From the NCBI RefSeq assembly GCF_014205335.1, contig NZ_JACHNH010000001.1, forward strand, positions 2,846,501 through 2,910,500: a stretch of 64,000 nt of DNA, written 5' to 3'. The notes under the pieces were generated by a model that was not told where the DNA came from, searched no databases, and saw only the letters and a list, made by a program, of their open reading frames with translations. The translations under genes were made by a program, and so were the position numbers. Positions 17,098 through 24,722 of the stretch are shown in pieces. How positions within the stretch are numbered: the first letter of the stretch is position 1; each line of letters begins with the position of its first letter. The stretch comes from Amorphoplanes digitatis. GTDB lineage: Bacteria > Actinomycetota > Actinomycetes > Mycobacteriales > Micromonosporaceae.

Positions 17098-17142
17098 CTA
17101 CTTGCCGACGGGTAAGGTAGTCACTTACCGGTCGACAAGTAG
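17098..17142. promoter_or_regulatory. TetR double operator between regulator and exporter
   Basis: CTACTTGCCGACGGGTAAG (17098-17116) and CTTACCGGTCGACAAGTAG (17124-17142) are inverted copies matching 17 of 19 positions, seven bases apart. Each arm is itself an imperfect palindrome of the form CTTnnCGnnCGnnAAG, so two TetR dimers could bind side by side. It lies midway between the divergent genes and would control both. Confidence 0.75.
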
Positions 17143-17183
17143 AAGTACGGCGGCCGGGTATCTGCACTCAAGGAAGGCAACCT

Positions 17184-18761
17184 GTGACGACTTACGCAGC
17201 GGACACCACCCCGGTGGCACCACCGAAGTTCAGCCACCGCGAGATCCTGGTGACGATGAGTGGCCTGGTCATCGCGATGTTGCTGGCCATGCTCGACAAC
17301 ATGATCGTGGCACCCGCCCTGCCGACGATCGTGGGTGACCTGGGCGGTCTCAACCACCTGGCCTGGGTGACCACCGGCTACATCCTCGCCTCGACCGTGG
17401 CCACCCCGATCTGGGGCAAGCTCGGCGACCTGCTCGGGCGCCGCATCACCTTCATCTCGTCGATCGCGGTCTTCCTGATCGGCTCCGTGCTGTGCGGTCT
17501 GTCACAGGACATGGGTCAGCTGATCGGCTTCCGCGCCCTCCAGGGCCTCGGCGCCGGCGGCCTCATGGTCGGCGTCATGGCGGTACTGGCCGAGATCGTG
17601 CCGCCCCGTGACCGGGGCAAGTACCAGGGCGTGATGATGGCCGTGATGCCGATCGCCATGATCGGTGGCCCGCTGGTCGGCGGCTTCATCACCGACAACC
17701 TCAGCTGGCGCTGGGCCTTCTACGTCAACCTGCCGCTCGGCGTCGCCGCCCTCGCGGTGTGCTGGTTCACCCTGGCCAAGCTTCCCCGCCGTGGCGCCGG
17801 CAAGGTGCGCATCGACTGGACCGGGTCGGCGCTGCTCACCACCTGGATCACCGCACTCGTGCTGATCACCAGCTGGGGCGGCACCGAGTACGAGTGGGCC
17901 TCCCCGCAGATCATCGGCCTGGCCGTGGTGACCGTGCTCGCCTTCATCGCGTTCGTGATCGTCGAGCGCCGGGTCGTCGAGCCGATCATGCCGCTCTCGG
18001 TCTTCCGCAACCGCAACTTCACCCTCGCCGGCACGCTCAGCTTCATCGTCGGCTTCGCGATGTTCGGCGGCATGACCTTCCTGCCCCAGTTCCAGCAGTT
18101 CGTGCAGGGCGCGTCGGCCACCAACAGCGGGCTGCTGCTGATGCCGATGATGATCTCCATGATGGTGACCTCGCTCGCCGGCGGCGCCCTGATCAGCAAG
18201 ACCGGCCACTACCGGGCCCTGCCGATCGTCGGCACCGTCCTGATGGCGGCCGGCCTGGCCCTGTTCGCCACCATGGGCACCGACACCTCGAAGACGCTCA
18301 CGTCCCTCTACATGGTCGTGCTCGGCGCGGGCATGGGCTGCCTCATGCAGACCACCATGCTGATCGCCCAGAACAGCGCGCCGCTGCGCGACGTCGGCGC
18401 GGCCACCGGCGCGGCCACCTTCCTGCGCAACATGGGCGGCTCGCTGGGCGTCTCCCTGCTGGGCTCGGTCTACGCCAACACCCTCACCGACACCATCACG
18501 GCGGAAGCCGGCTCCGGCGCCGCCTCGGGTTCGGCGGCGCGGATGACGCCCGAACTGCTCCGTAGCCTGCCGGACGCCGCCCGGCACCTGTTCCAGCAGG
18601 CGGTCACCGACGGCGTCGGCGCGGTCTTCACCTGGGCCGCCGTCATCGCCGCCACCGGGCTGCTGATCGCCCTGGCGATCCGTCACGTGCCGCTGCGCGG
18701 CTTCGCCGACGCCAAGGAGCAGCCCGCGCCCGCCGAGGAGCAGGTCGCCGCCGCCGTCTGA
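17184..18761 (+). CDS. DHA2-family MFS drug exporter (EmrB/QacA type)
   Basis: A 525-residue, 14-helix drug:proton antiporter. It has the DHA2 helix-1 motif LDNMIVAPALPTIVGDLGG, motif A as GKLGDLLGRR near residue 75 and motif C-like GGPLVGGFITDNLSWRWAFYVN. The GTG start follows a GGAAGG ribosome-binding site. It probably exports a drug or an endogenous metabolite and is repressed by the divergent TetR protein. A strong hairpin follows the gene. Confidence 0.92.
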   Translation: MTTYAADTTPVAPPKFSHREILVTMSGLVIAMLLAMLDNMIVAPALPTIVGDLGGLNHLAWVTTGYILASTVATPIWGKLGDLLGRRITFISSIAVFLIGSVLCGLSQDMGQLIGFRALQGLGAGGLMVGVMAVLAEIVPPRDRGKYQGVMMAVMPIAMIGGPLVGGFITDNLSWRWAFYVNLPLGVAALAVCWFTLAKLPRRGAGKVRIDWTGSALLTTWITALVLITSWGGTEYEWASPQIIGLAVVTVLAFIAFVIVERRVVEPIMPLSVFRNRNFTLAGTLSFIVGFAMFGGMTFLPQFQQFVQGASATNSGLLLMPMMISMMVTSLAGGALISKTGHYRALPIVGTVLMAAGLALFATMGTDTSKTLTSLYMVVLGAGMGCLMQTTMLIAQNSAPLRDVGAATGAATFLRNMGGSLGVSLLGSVYANTLTDTITAEAGSGAASGSAARMTPELLRSLPDAARHLFQQAVTDGVGAVFTWAAVIAATGLLIALAIRHVPLRGFADAKEQPAPAEEQVAAAV

Positions 18762-18803
18762 CGACGATCTCCCGTTATCCCGTTTTCCCGCCAACCCGCG
18801 AAC

Positions 18804-18833
18804 CCGGGGCCGGTCCACACGGACCGGCCCCGG
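18804..18833 (+). terminator. Strong hairpin terminator after the exporter
   Basis: CCGGGGCCGGTCC (18804-18816) and GGACCGGCCCCGG (18821-18833) pair perfectly over 13 bases with an ACAC loop. It begins 43 bases after the exporter stop codon. No U-tract follows. Confidence 0.7.
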
Positions 18834-18888
18834 TTCGTGTTCCACAGTCGAGAGAAGCCCGGTGGTGCGCGCCCGGGTTGCCGCTCCC

Positions 18889-18924
18889 TAAGGCCCACGC
18901 GGGTAATCCCGGGTGCCCCTTAGT
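18889..18924. repeat. Imperfect inverted repeat in a 340-base gene-free stretch
   Basis: Between the exporter (18761) and the XRE gene (19105) I see no gene. Besides the terminator there is an imperfect palindrome: CTAAGGCCCACGCGGG (18889-18904) and CCCGGGTGCCCCTTAG (18909-18924) pair at about 12 of 16 positions around TAAT. Further on, AT-richer DNA (19000-19090, including TATACG and GATACAGAT) probably contains the XRE promoter. The role of the palindrome is unknown. Confidence 0.3.
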
Positions 18925-19104
18925 CCCCGTGGAGTGGCGCCCTTGGTCCGAAACACAGCCGTTGCTCTAAATTCTGGGTCGAACCACGGGTGTTGCCTGA
19001 CTGCCCGGCGACTATACGCTCTGCGGCGGTGTCGCTGTCAACGGACGTATCGCTCACCGGCGATATGCGATACAGATGTTTATTCGAAGTCCATCTAGGA
19101 GGAA

Positions 19105-19617
19105 GTGGTGACGGTTGATCAGGCGGGGTCCGGTGGGCGCGACATGCCACACCTCGAGACCCTGGCGGAGAAGCTGGAGTTCCTCTTCGACCGGGTGCGC
19201 CCCGCCGCGGGCGAGCTCGGGCCGCACGAGGAGGCGGGCCGCAGATACACCACCAAGGAGATCACCAACAAGATCAATGAGAGGGCGGAGCGGGACGGCA
19301 CCGGGGTCACGATCAGCGCCGCGTACGTCGGCGAGATGCGTCGTGGCGTCACCACCGATCCGCGCACCTCGCACGTCAAGGCGCTGGCACAGGCGTTCGG
19401 GGTCGATCCGGCCTTCTTCGTCGACAGCCGGATCACCCGCCGCGTCCAGGAGCAGATCGACCTGCTCACCGAACTCCGGCAGATGAAGGTCCAGCAGGTG
19501 GCGCTGCGCCGGGTGCTGCGCCAGCAGGGCCTCTCCGACGACAGCACCCGCCTCATCGAGCAGGTCGTCGACCGCTGCCGGAAGCTGGAAGGGCTCGATG
19601 AGGACGATCAGGACTGA
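19105..19617 (+). CDS. XRE-type helix-turn-helix regulator
   Basis: A 169-170-residue protein with a Cro/CI-type helix-turn-helix: YTTKEITNKINERA, then ISAAYVGEMRRGVTTDPRTSHVKALAQAFGVDPAFF. The C-terminal half is helical (VQEQIDLLTELRQMKVQQVALRRVLRQQG), probably for dimerisation. AGGAGG at 19097-19102 suits GTG 19108 better than GTG 19105. It leads a four-gene run with an ImmA-like peptidase, where such regulators are often the peptidase substrate. Confidence 0.85.
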   Translation: MVTVDQAGSGGRDMPHLETLAEKLEFLFDRVRPAAGELGPHEEAGRRYTTKEITNKINERAERDGTGVTISAAYVGEMRRGVTTDPRTSHVKALAQAFGVDPAFFVDSRITRRVQEQIDLLTELRQMKVQQVALRRVLRQQGLSDDSTRLIEQVVDRCRKLEGLDEDDQD

Positions 19618-19686
19618 CGCCGGGGCGGCGGCGAGCTGTTCAAGGTGGTCGATGGCTGACATCATGCCGACGGGGGAGGCGGAGAC

Positions 19687-20202
19687 ATGGCGGATCGCGG
19701 CATGCGCAGGAGATGCGAGGCGATTCTCGCGGACCTCGACCTTCCGGACGTTCACGACGTCCGGGAACTGTGCGACGTCATCGCCGCACGCCAGGGCCGG
19801 CCGATCCACCTCGTCGGCGAGAGCCTGCCGGCCGACAGCCCGTGCGGGATCGCCGTGCGCACCGAGCGTTTCGACGCGATCTTCTACGAGGCCGACACGA
19901 GCCGGCTGCACCAGGAGCACATCATCCGGCACGAGCTCGGCCACCTGATCTGTGGTCACCTGACCGCGCCCGTCCTGGACGCCGAGGCGTCCCGGCTGCT
20001 GCTGCCGAATCTCGATCCGTCACTGGTGCGTGCCGTGCTCGGCCGCAGCGACTACAGCGAGATCGAGGAGAAGGAGGCGGAGATGATCGCCTCGCTGCTG
20101 CTGCGCCGCAGCGTCATGAGCCGCTCGCGCGACGCGCCGCGGGATGACCCGGCCGCGTCGCCGGTGCTCGGCCGCCTGCACCACACGCTTGTCGACCCCT
20201 GA
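19687..20202 (+). CDS. ImmA/IrrE-family metallopeptidase
   Basis: A 171-residue protein with the zinc peptidase motif HELGH at residues 82-86, within HIIRHELGHLICGH, and later acidic residues (EIEEKEAEM) that may provide the third zinc ligand. The N-terminal part (IAARQGRPIHLVGESLPADSPCGIAVRTE) is typical of short ImmA-type proteins paired with XRE regulators. It is cytoplasmic. It follows the XRE gene by 69 bases and precedes the membrane protein by 13 bases. By analogy with ImmA/ImmR it could cleave the upstream regulator on a signal sensed by the membrane protein. Confidence 0.85.
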   Translation: MADRGMRRRCEAILADLDLPDVHDVRELCDVIAARQGRPIHLVGESLPADSPCGIAVRTERFDAIFYEADTSRLHQEHIIRHELGHLICGHLTAPVLDAEASRLLLPNLDPSLVRAVLGRSDYSEIEEKEAEMIASLLLRRSVMSRSRDAPRDDPAASPVLGRLHHTLVDP

Positions 20203-20215
20203 CGAAGGTGAGCCC

Positions 20216-21394
20216 GTGTCCAAGGTGATCTACCCGGTCGTCGCCTTCTTCTCCCTGGTCGCGCTCGCGTACAAGATCCCGCCGCTGCTGCGCGATCCGG
20301 GCAGCCCCACCCGGCGCGCGCTCGTGGCCATGCTGGCGTGCCTCGCCTGGGCTCCGCTGGTCAACACGCCGTTCGTCTACGCGCGCTTCGACGCGCTGAC
20401 CGGGGTGCCGAACCTGGCCCGCCTGATCGCCCACTACGGGATCATCGGCTTCGCGTTGTCGGTGCAGTTGCTCCTGCTGTATTGGACGGTCGAGCGCCCG
20501 CCGCCGCGGAGCACCTGGATCCGTTTCGGCGCGGTGGCCGCGGCCGTCGTGGCCATGGCGGTCTTCTTCGTGCTCGCGCCCCTCGACACCTCGGTGACCA
20601 CCGGTTTCACCGCCCGGTACGGCGACGCCCCGTACATGGCCGCGTACATGCTGGTGTATCTCGGATACTTCGTGGTCGTGCTCGTCGACATCCTGCGCCT
20701 GGCGTTGCGTTACACGGGCCTCACCCGGCAGCCGTTCCTGCGCATCGGGCTGCGGCTGGTCAGCTACGGTGCGGTCTTCGGCCTCGCGTACGGTCTCGAG
20801 AAGGCCTTCTACATCGCGGCACGCAACACCGGATACGAGCCGATACCGGAGCGGGTGCAGGAGCAGCTGTCACCCCTGCTCACCGGGCCGGGCTGCGTGC
20901 TCATGCTGATCGGGTTCACCATTCCTTCGTGGGGGCCGCGGGTTGCCGCCGCCGGCGTGTGGGTGCGGCGGCTGCGCACGTACCGGCGGCTGTATCCGCT
21001 GTGGAGGCTCCTGTACGAGGCGACGCCGGAGATCGCCTTCGACCCGGGGCCCCTGCGCGACGTCGAGTTCCGGCTGGTCCGGCGGGTCGTGGAGATCCGG
21101 GACGGCTGGCTCGCGCTGCGGCCGTACTTCGACGCCCGGGTCGCCCGCGAGGCGGCCGGCCGGTGCGGGCAGCAGGGCCGGGAGCGGCAGGAGGCCGTGC
21201 ACGCGGCGGTGCTCGTCGCGGCGGTACGGGCGAAGGCGAGGGACGAGCGGCCGGCGGAGCTGTACACCGCCGACCCGCAGGGTGGCACGGACATCGCGGA
21301 GGAGACCGACCAGCTGCTGCGCATCGCCGCGCGGCTGCGGGCCTCCGACACGGCCCGGCCGGCGGCCGTGGCGGAGCTGGGGGTGGCAGGGTGA
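20216..21394 (+). CDS. MAB_1171c-like multi-pass membrane protein
   Basis: A 392-residue protein starting at GTG 20216 with AAGG seven bases upstream. Seven hydrophobic helices fill about residues 5-245 (for example YPVVAFFSLVALAYKI and FGAVAAAVVAMAVFFVLAPL). A cytoplasmic, Arg-rich C-terminal domain of about 140 residues follows, with RRLYPLWRLLYEATPEIAF and the conserved 'L...LRPYF' stretch as DGWLALRPYFDARVA. Actinobacterial relatives are annotated as MAB_1171c family putative transporters and often neighbour XRE and ImmA genes. Transport has not, to my knowledge, been shown; a sensor role is equally possible. Confidence 0.75.
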   Translation: MSKVIYPVVAFFSLVALAYKIPPLLRDPGSPTRRALVAMLACLAWAPLVNTPFVYARFDALTGVPNLARLIAHYGIIGFALSVQLLLLYWTVERPPPRSTWIRFGAVAAAVVAMAVFFVLAPLDTSVTTGFTARYGDAPYMAAYMLVYLGYFVVVLVDILRLALRYTGLTRQPFLRIGLRLVSYGAVFGLAYGLEKAFYIAARNTGYEPIPERVQEQLSPLLTGPGCVLMLIGFTIPSWGPRVAAAGVWVRRLRTYRRLYPLWRLLYEATPEIAFDPGPLRDVEFRLVRRVVEIRDGWLALRPYFDARVAREAAGRCGQQGRERQEAVHAAVLVAAVRAKARDERPAELYTADPQGGTDIAEETDQLLRIAARLRASDTARPAAVAELGVAG

Positions 21395-21783
21395 GCGAGG
21401 CTCGACGGCACATCGAGGCGCTGGCGGCGGCGCTGCCGGACGCACAGCGCAGCGCGCACGCGTACGCGCGCAGCATCGACCTGTTCTCCGGGGCCGACGA
21501 CCTGGCGGCGGCGCACCCGTCCGGCCGGGCCTACGTCGCCGCGACCAGGATGGCGCTGTTGCAGAGCGAGGTCAGCGAGGCGCTCCAGGAGATCCGCAGC
21601 CGGTCGCTGGATCTCGACCCGGCCGCGCGGCGGCCGGACGACGCCCTGAGTCTCGAGCTGGCCGACATCCTGATCCGGACCCTGGAGCTGTCCGAGTACC
21701 TGGGTGTCGACCTGGGCGCCGCGCTGGTGGCCAAGACCACCGAGACGCTGAGCGGCTACCGGCACGGAGGGGTCCGCTTCTGA
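21391..21783 (+). CDS. MazG-like all-alpha NTP pyrophosphohydrolase family protein
   Basis: A 130-residue helical protein starting at GTG 21391 within the upstream stop. The C-terminal half reads ELADILIRTLELSEYLGVDL followed by AKTTETLSGYRHGG, which matches the MazG-like pattern 'ELADVLIRxLDxAxxxGIDL ... KxxxNxxRxxxHGG'. The first half, with SEVSEALQEIRS, supplies the Glu-rich 'ExxE' helix (E..SE). Such proteins hydrolyse nucleoside triphosphates, clearing modified nucleotides or acting in stress and phage response. The call comes from pattern, not a search. Confidence 0.6.
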   Translation: MSEARRHIEALAAALPDAQRSAHAYARSIDLFSGADDLAAAHPSGRAYVAATRMALLQSEVSEALQEIRSRSLDLDPAARRPDDALSLELADILIRTLELSEYLGVDLGAALVAKTTETLSGYRHGGVRF

Positions 21784-21799
21784 CCCGCGGCGGCGGCTC

Positions 21800-22972
21800 T
21801 CAGCCCAGGATCACCGGCAGGGCGACGAGGCCGCGGGTGCGGTAGGACGGCCGCCAGCGGACCTCGTCGGCGGCGACGGCCAGCCGTAGCCCGGGGAAGC
21901 GGCGCCCCACCGTGCCGATGGCCACCTCCAGCTCGATGCGGGCCAGCGGGGCCGCCAGGCAGTAGTGCACGCCGTGGCCGAAGGTGAGGTGCGCGCCGGA
22001 GCGCCCCGGCCGCACCTCGCCGGGAGCGGGGAACGCGGCGGGGTCGCGGTTGGCCGCGCCGACGACCAGGAGCACGGTCTCGCCCCTGGGCACCACCGCG
22101 CCGGTGATCTCGATGTCCTCGGTCGCGAAGCGCCGCAGGATCACGGGAGCGGGCGGTTCGTACCGCAGCAGCTCCTCGATGGTGGATTCCAGCCCCGCCG
22201 GGTCGGCCGGGAACGCGGACGTGCGCAGCAGCGTGAACAGTGACGTGCCGATGGCGTGCACGGTGTTCTCGTAGCCGGCGAACAGCAGCAGGAACGCCAG
22301 GGAGGTCAGCTCGTCCTCGGTGAGGCGGTCACCGTCGTCCCGGGCGGCGATCAACGCGGAGAGCAGGTCGTCGGCCGGCTCGGCGCGCTTGGCCGCGAGC
22401 AGCTTCTCGAGGTACGCGTGGATGGCGCCGACGGCCCGCGCCGCCTCCCGGCGGTCCTGCCGCGGCGGGCTGACCATCGCGTCCGTCCAGGACCGGAAGT
22501 CCTCGCGGTCCGGCACCGGCACGCCCAGCAGGTCGGAGATGACCGCAACGGGCAGCGGGCCGGCGTAGTCGCGGACGAGGTCCGCCTCGCCCCGCCCCTC
22601 GACCGCGTCCAGCAGGGCGTCGGCGGTCTCCTGGACGCGCGGGCGCAGGTTCTCCACCCGGCGCGGGGTGAACGCCTGTGACACCAGCCTGCGGATTCGG
22701 GTGTGGTCGGGCGGATCCATGTTCAGCAGGTTCGCGTCCAGCGCCGGCGGCAGCGAGAAGCCCCGCCAGCTGCCGTCGCCGTTGCTCTTGTCCACCGACA
22801 GCCGAGGGTCGGCGAGCAGCGCGCGGACCTCCGCGTAGCGGGTCACCAGCCAGGCCGGTGCCCCGTCGGGCAGTTCCGCGCGGCAGACCGGTGCCGCGTC
22901 GCGGAGCCGGTCGTAGAACGGGAAGGGGTCGCTGAGGAACGCCTCGGAGATCGGCAGCGCAACCGTGGCCAT
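21800..22972 (-). CDS. Cytochrome P450
   Basis: A 390-residue bacterial P450. The I-helix motif is FAGYENT (usually AGxET/T), the K-helix ExxR is EELLR, and the heme-binding loop FGHGVHYCLAAPLAR carries the axial ligand Cys338. 'CLA' replaces the commoner 'CLG'. The N-terminus FLSDPFPFYDRLRDAAPV and the LNMDPPDHTRIRRLV stretch are typical of soluble actinomycete P450s (CYP105/107-like). No ferredoxin gene is adjacent. It is convergent with the MazG-like gene. Substrate unknown. Confidence 0.92.
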   Translation of the reverse strand: MATVALPISEAFLSDPFPFYDRLRDAAPVCRAELPDGAPAWLVTRYAEVRALLADPRLSVDKSNGDGSWRGFSLPPALDANLLNMDPPDHTRIRRLVSQAFTPRRVENLRPRVQETADALLDAVEGRGEADLVRDYAGPLPVAVISDLLGVPVPDREDFRSWTDAMVSPPRQDRREAARAVGAIHAYLEKLLAAKRAEPADDLLSALIAARDDGDRLTEDELTSLAFLLLFAGYENTVHAIGTSLFTLLRTSAFPADPAGLESTIEELLRYEPPAPVILRRFATEDIEITGAVVPRGETVLLVVGAANRDPAAFPAPGEVRPGRSGAHLTFGHGVHYCLAAPLARIELEVAIGTVGRRFPGLRLAVAADEVRWRPSYRTRGLVALPVILG

Positions 22973-23008
22973 CGCGGGACACCCTTCCGTCCGACTCTCC
23001 GATCACGA

Positions 23009-23048
23009 CGAAGGTCGGGCATCCACGGGGGAAGATGCCCGACCTTCG
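23009..23048 (-). terminator. Perfect 15-base stem-loop between arabinofuranosidase and P450 genes
   Basis: CGAAGGTCGGGCATC (23009-23023) and GATGCCCGACCTTCG (23034-23048) are exact inverted repeats with a 10-base loop. It lies 60 bases past the end of the arabinofuranosidase gene and 36 bases before the P450 start codon. A terminator for the former is most likely; an operator for the P450 is the alternative. Confidence 0.6.
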
Positions 23049-23107
23049 ATCAAGATGCAATCACACCCGGCGCCGGTTCGCCACCCGAGGGGTGCCCGGA
23101 TCGGTGC

Positions 23108-24598
23108 TCAGGGCGCGATCGACCAGAGCTGGCAGGTGTTGTTGAACCACATCCAGAGGCGTGCCGTCGTGCCGTTGGCCGTGCCGCAGTTCGTGTTGTC
23201 CAGCACCATGCCGCTGTTCTCGACCACCAGTTCGTACCGGCCGTTGCCGGCCGGGATGACCGCCCACTGCTGGCACAGGTTGCCCAGCGACGACCACAGG
23301 TTGACCGCCGTGCCCAGGGCCTGCCCGCAGTTGACCGCGTCGAGCACCTTGCCGGCGTTGACGTTGGTGATCGTCCACTTGTTCGCGCCGACGTTGGTGA
23401 AGCGCCACTGCTGGCAGGTGTTGCCCAGCGACTGCCACTGGTCGATCGCCGTGCCGTTGGCCGTGCCGCAGTTGACCGCGTCGAGGACCTTGCCGCTGGT
23501 GAGGTTCGTGATCCGGTACGTCGCGCCGTTCACCGGGAACGTGACGCTCTTGGTGTAGCCGACCGAGACGATGTTCGCCTGCACCGCGTTCTCGGTGGCG
23601 TCGCTCGGATAGCCGCTGGTCATGACGCCCTCGAAGAACGAGCCGACCGAGCCGTTGCTGTTGTCGCCGCCGATGCCGAGGATGATCGCGCCCTGCTTGG
23701 TCATCGGGTTGTAGCCCGCCTGGGTCGGCAGCGCCCCGTTGTACCGGGTGGCCAGGCCGCCGGACTGCGCGTTGCCGTCCTTGATGGCGTACGTGGAGGT
23801 GCCGTTGTTCTTCAGCACCGCCGTCACGAATGCGCTGCTCCGCCCGGTGTTCGAGGTCCAGGAGCCGTTGCCGCCGGCGAACAGGCCGTTCTCGAGGTCC
23901 GCCGCGACGCGCGGCCCGCCCGCGCACGGCGAGAACCAGCACAGCGTGCCGAAGTAGATCGCGTCCATGTCGCCGTTGCCGGTGTCCATGTTGTTGGTCT
24001 CGGCGTTGCCGTAGTCGAAGCAGCACCGGTTGTTGGTGTGCGTCCCCTCGGTCACCATGTACATGCCCTCGGGCGCGCTGCCGGTGGCGACGCCGTTGGT
24101 CGCGTTGTTGCGGTAGCCGTTGCCGGCCGAGATGTAGACGCCGTACACCTTGTGGCCGCCCGCCGTCACGGGCAGGGCCGCCGCGTTCGAGCCCTGGTCT
24201 GCCGTGGGGTTGGCGCCGCCGCCGGGCGCGATCGTCAGGTCGTTGTGCCGCGACGTCTGGTCGTAGATGCGCACGATGGTGCAGTACGTGCCCGAGCAGA
24301 AGGAGTCCTGCGCCGCCGCGTTGGCGTAACCGCCGGCGCTGAGCACGCCGATGTTGGCCGTCGCGCCGTCGGACCAGCGGCGTACCTGGTAGAGGGATCC
24401 GCCGTAGGCGCCGAAGAGCGCGCGGGTGGTGCTGTGCGCCGCGACGCAGGGTGTGCCGCCGCTCGCGTAGATGTCGCAGGACAGGGTGCCGGCCGCCTGC
24501 GCGGCTCCCGGCAGGACGAACACCGACGTGACGAGCGTCGCCGAGGCGACGGCCGCGAGGGCCGTCCGCCACAGCCGGCGCGGATACCGAAAGTCCAT
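23108..24598 (-). CDS. Secreted GH54 alpha-L-arabinofuranosidase with ricin-type lectin domain
   Basis: A 496-residue secreted protein. A Sec signal peptide covers about residues 1-36 (basic start, hydrophobic core, AQA before AGTLSCDIY). Residues 36-345 match AbfB catalytic domains of GH54, with Glu200 in DYGNAETNN (nucleophile) and Asp312 in GGDNSNG (acid/base). Residues 352-496 form a beta-trefoil with three QxW repeats (QQW, QQW, QLW), a CBM13/ricin-B domain, not the CBM42 usual in fungal AbfB. AAAGGAA precedes the ATG. It releases arabinose from plant arabinan or arabinoxylan. A LacI-type palindrome lies upstream. Confidence 0.9.
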   Translation of the reverse strand: MDFRYPRRLWRTALAAVASATLVTSVFVLPGAAQAAGTLSCDIYASGGTPCVAAHSTTRALFGAYGGSLYQVRRWSDGATANIGVLSAGGYANAAAQDSFCSGTYCTIVRIYDQTSRHNDLTIAPGGGANPTADQGSNAAALPVTAGGHKVYGVYISAGNGYRNNATNGVATGSAPEGMYMVTEGTHTNNRCCFDYGNAETNNMDTGNGDMDAIYFGTLCWFSPCAGGPRVAADLENGLFAGGNGSWTSNTGRSSAFVTAVLKNNGTSTYAIKDGNAQSGGLATRYNGALPTQAGYNPMTKQGAIILGIGGDNSNGSVGSFFEGVMTSGYPSDATENAVQANIVSVGYTKSVTFPVNGATYRITNLTSGKVLDAVNCGTANGTAIDQWQSLGNTCQQWRFTNVGANKWTITNVNAGKVLDAVNCGQALGTAVNLWSSLGNLCQQWAVIPAGNGRYELVVENSGMVLDNTNCGTANGTTARLWMWFNNTCQLWSIAP

Positions 24599-24629
24599 GG
24601 TGTTCCTTTCGCGTGCATCCCGGACGGCG

Positions 24630-24645
24630 ATGTTACCGTTAACAT
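24630..24645. promoter_or_regulatory. LacI-type operator upstream of the arabinofuranosidase gene
   Basis: ATGTTACCGTTAACAT is a palindrome of form ATGTTAnCGnTAACAT, like operators of LacI-family regulators of plant-polysaccharide genes in actinobacteria. It sits 32 bases before the GH54 start codon, next to AT-rich ATATATT. No LacI gene lies in this window, so the regulator would act in trans. Confidence 0.6.
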
Positions 24646-24722
24646 ATATTGACGTCCATGTTTCGTGGGTGTCAACAGCGGCCGGATATTGCGTTGCCGT
24701 TCGCCATGGGTGTCCGGGCAGC

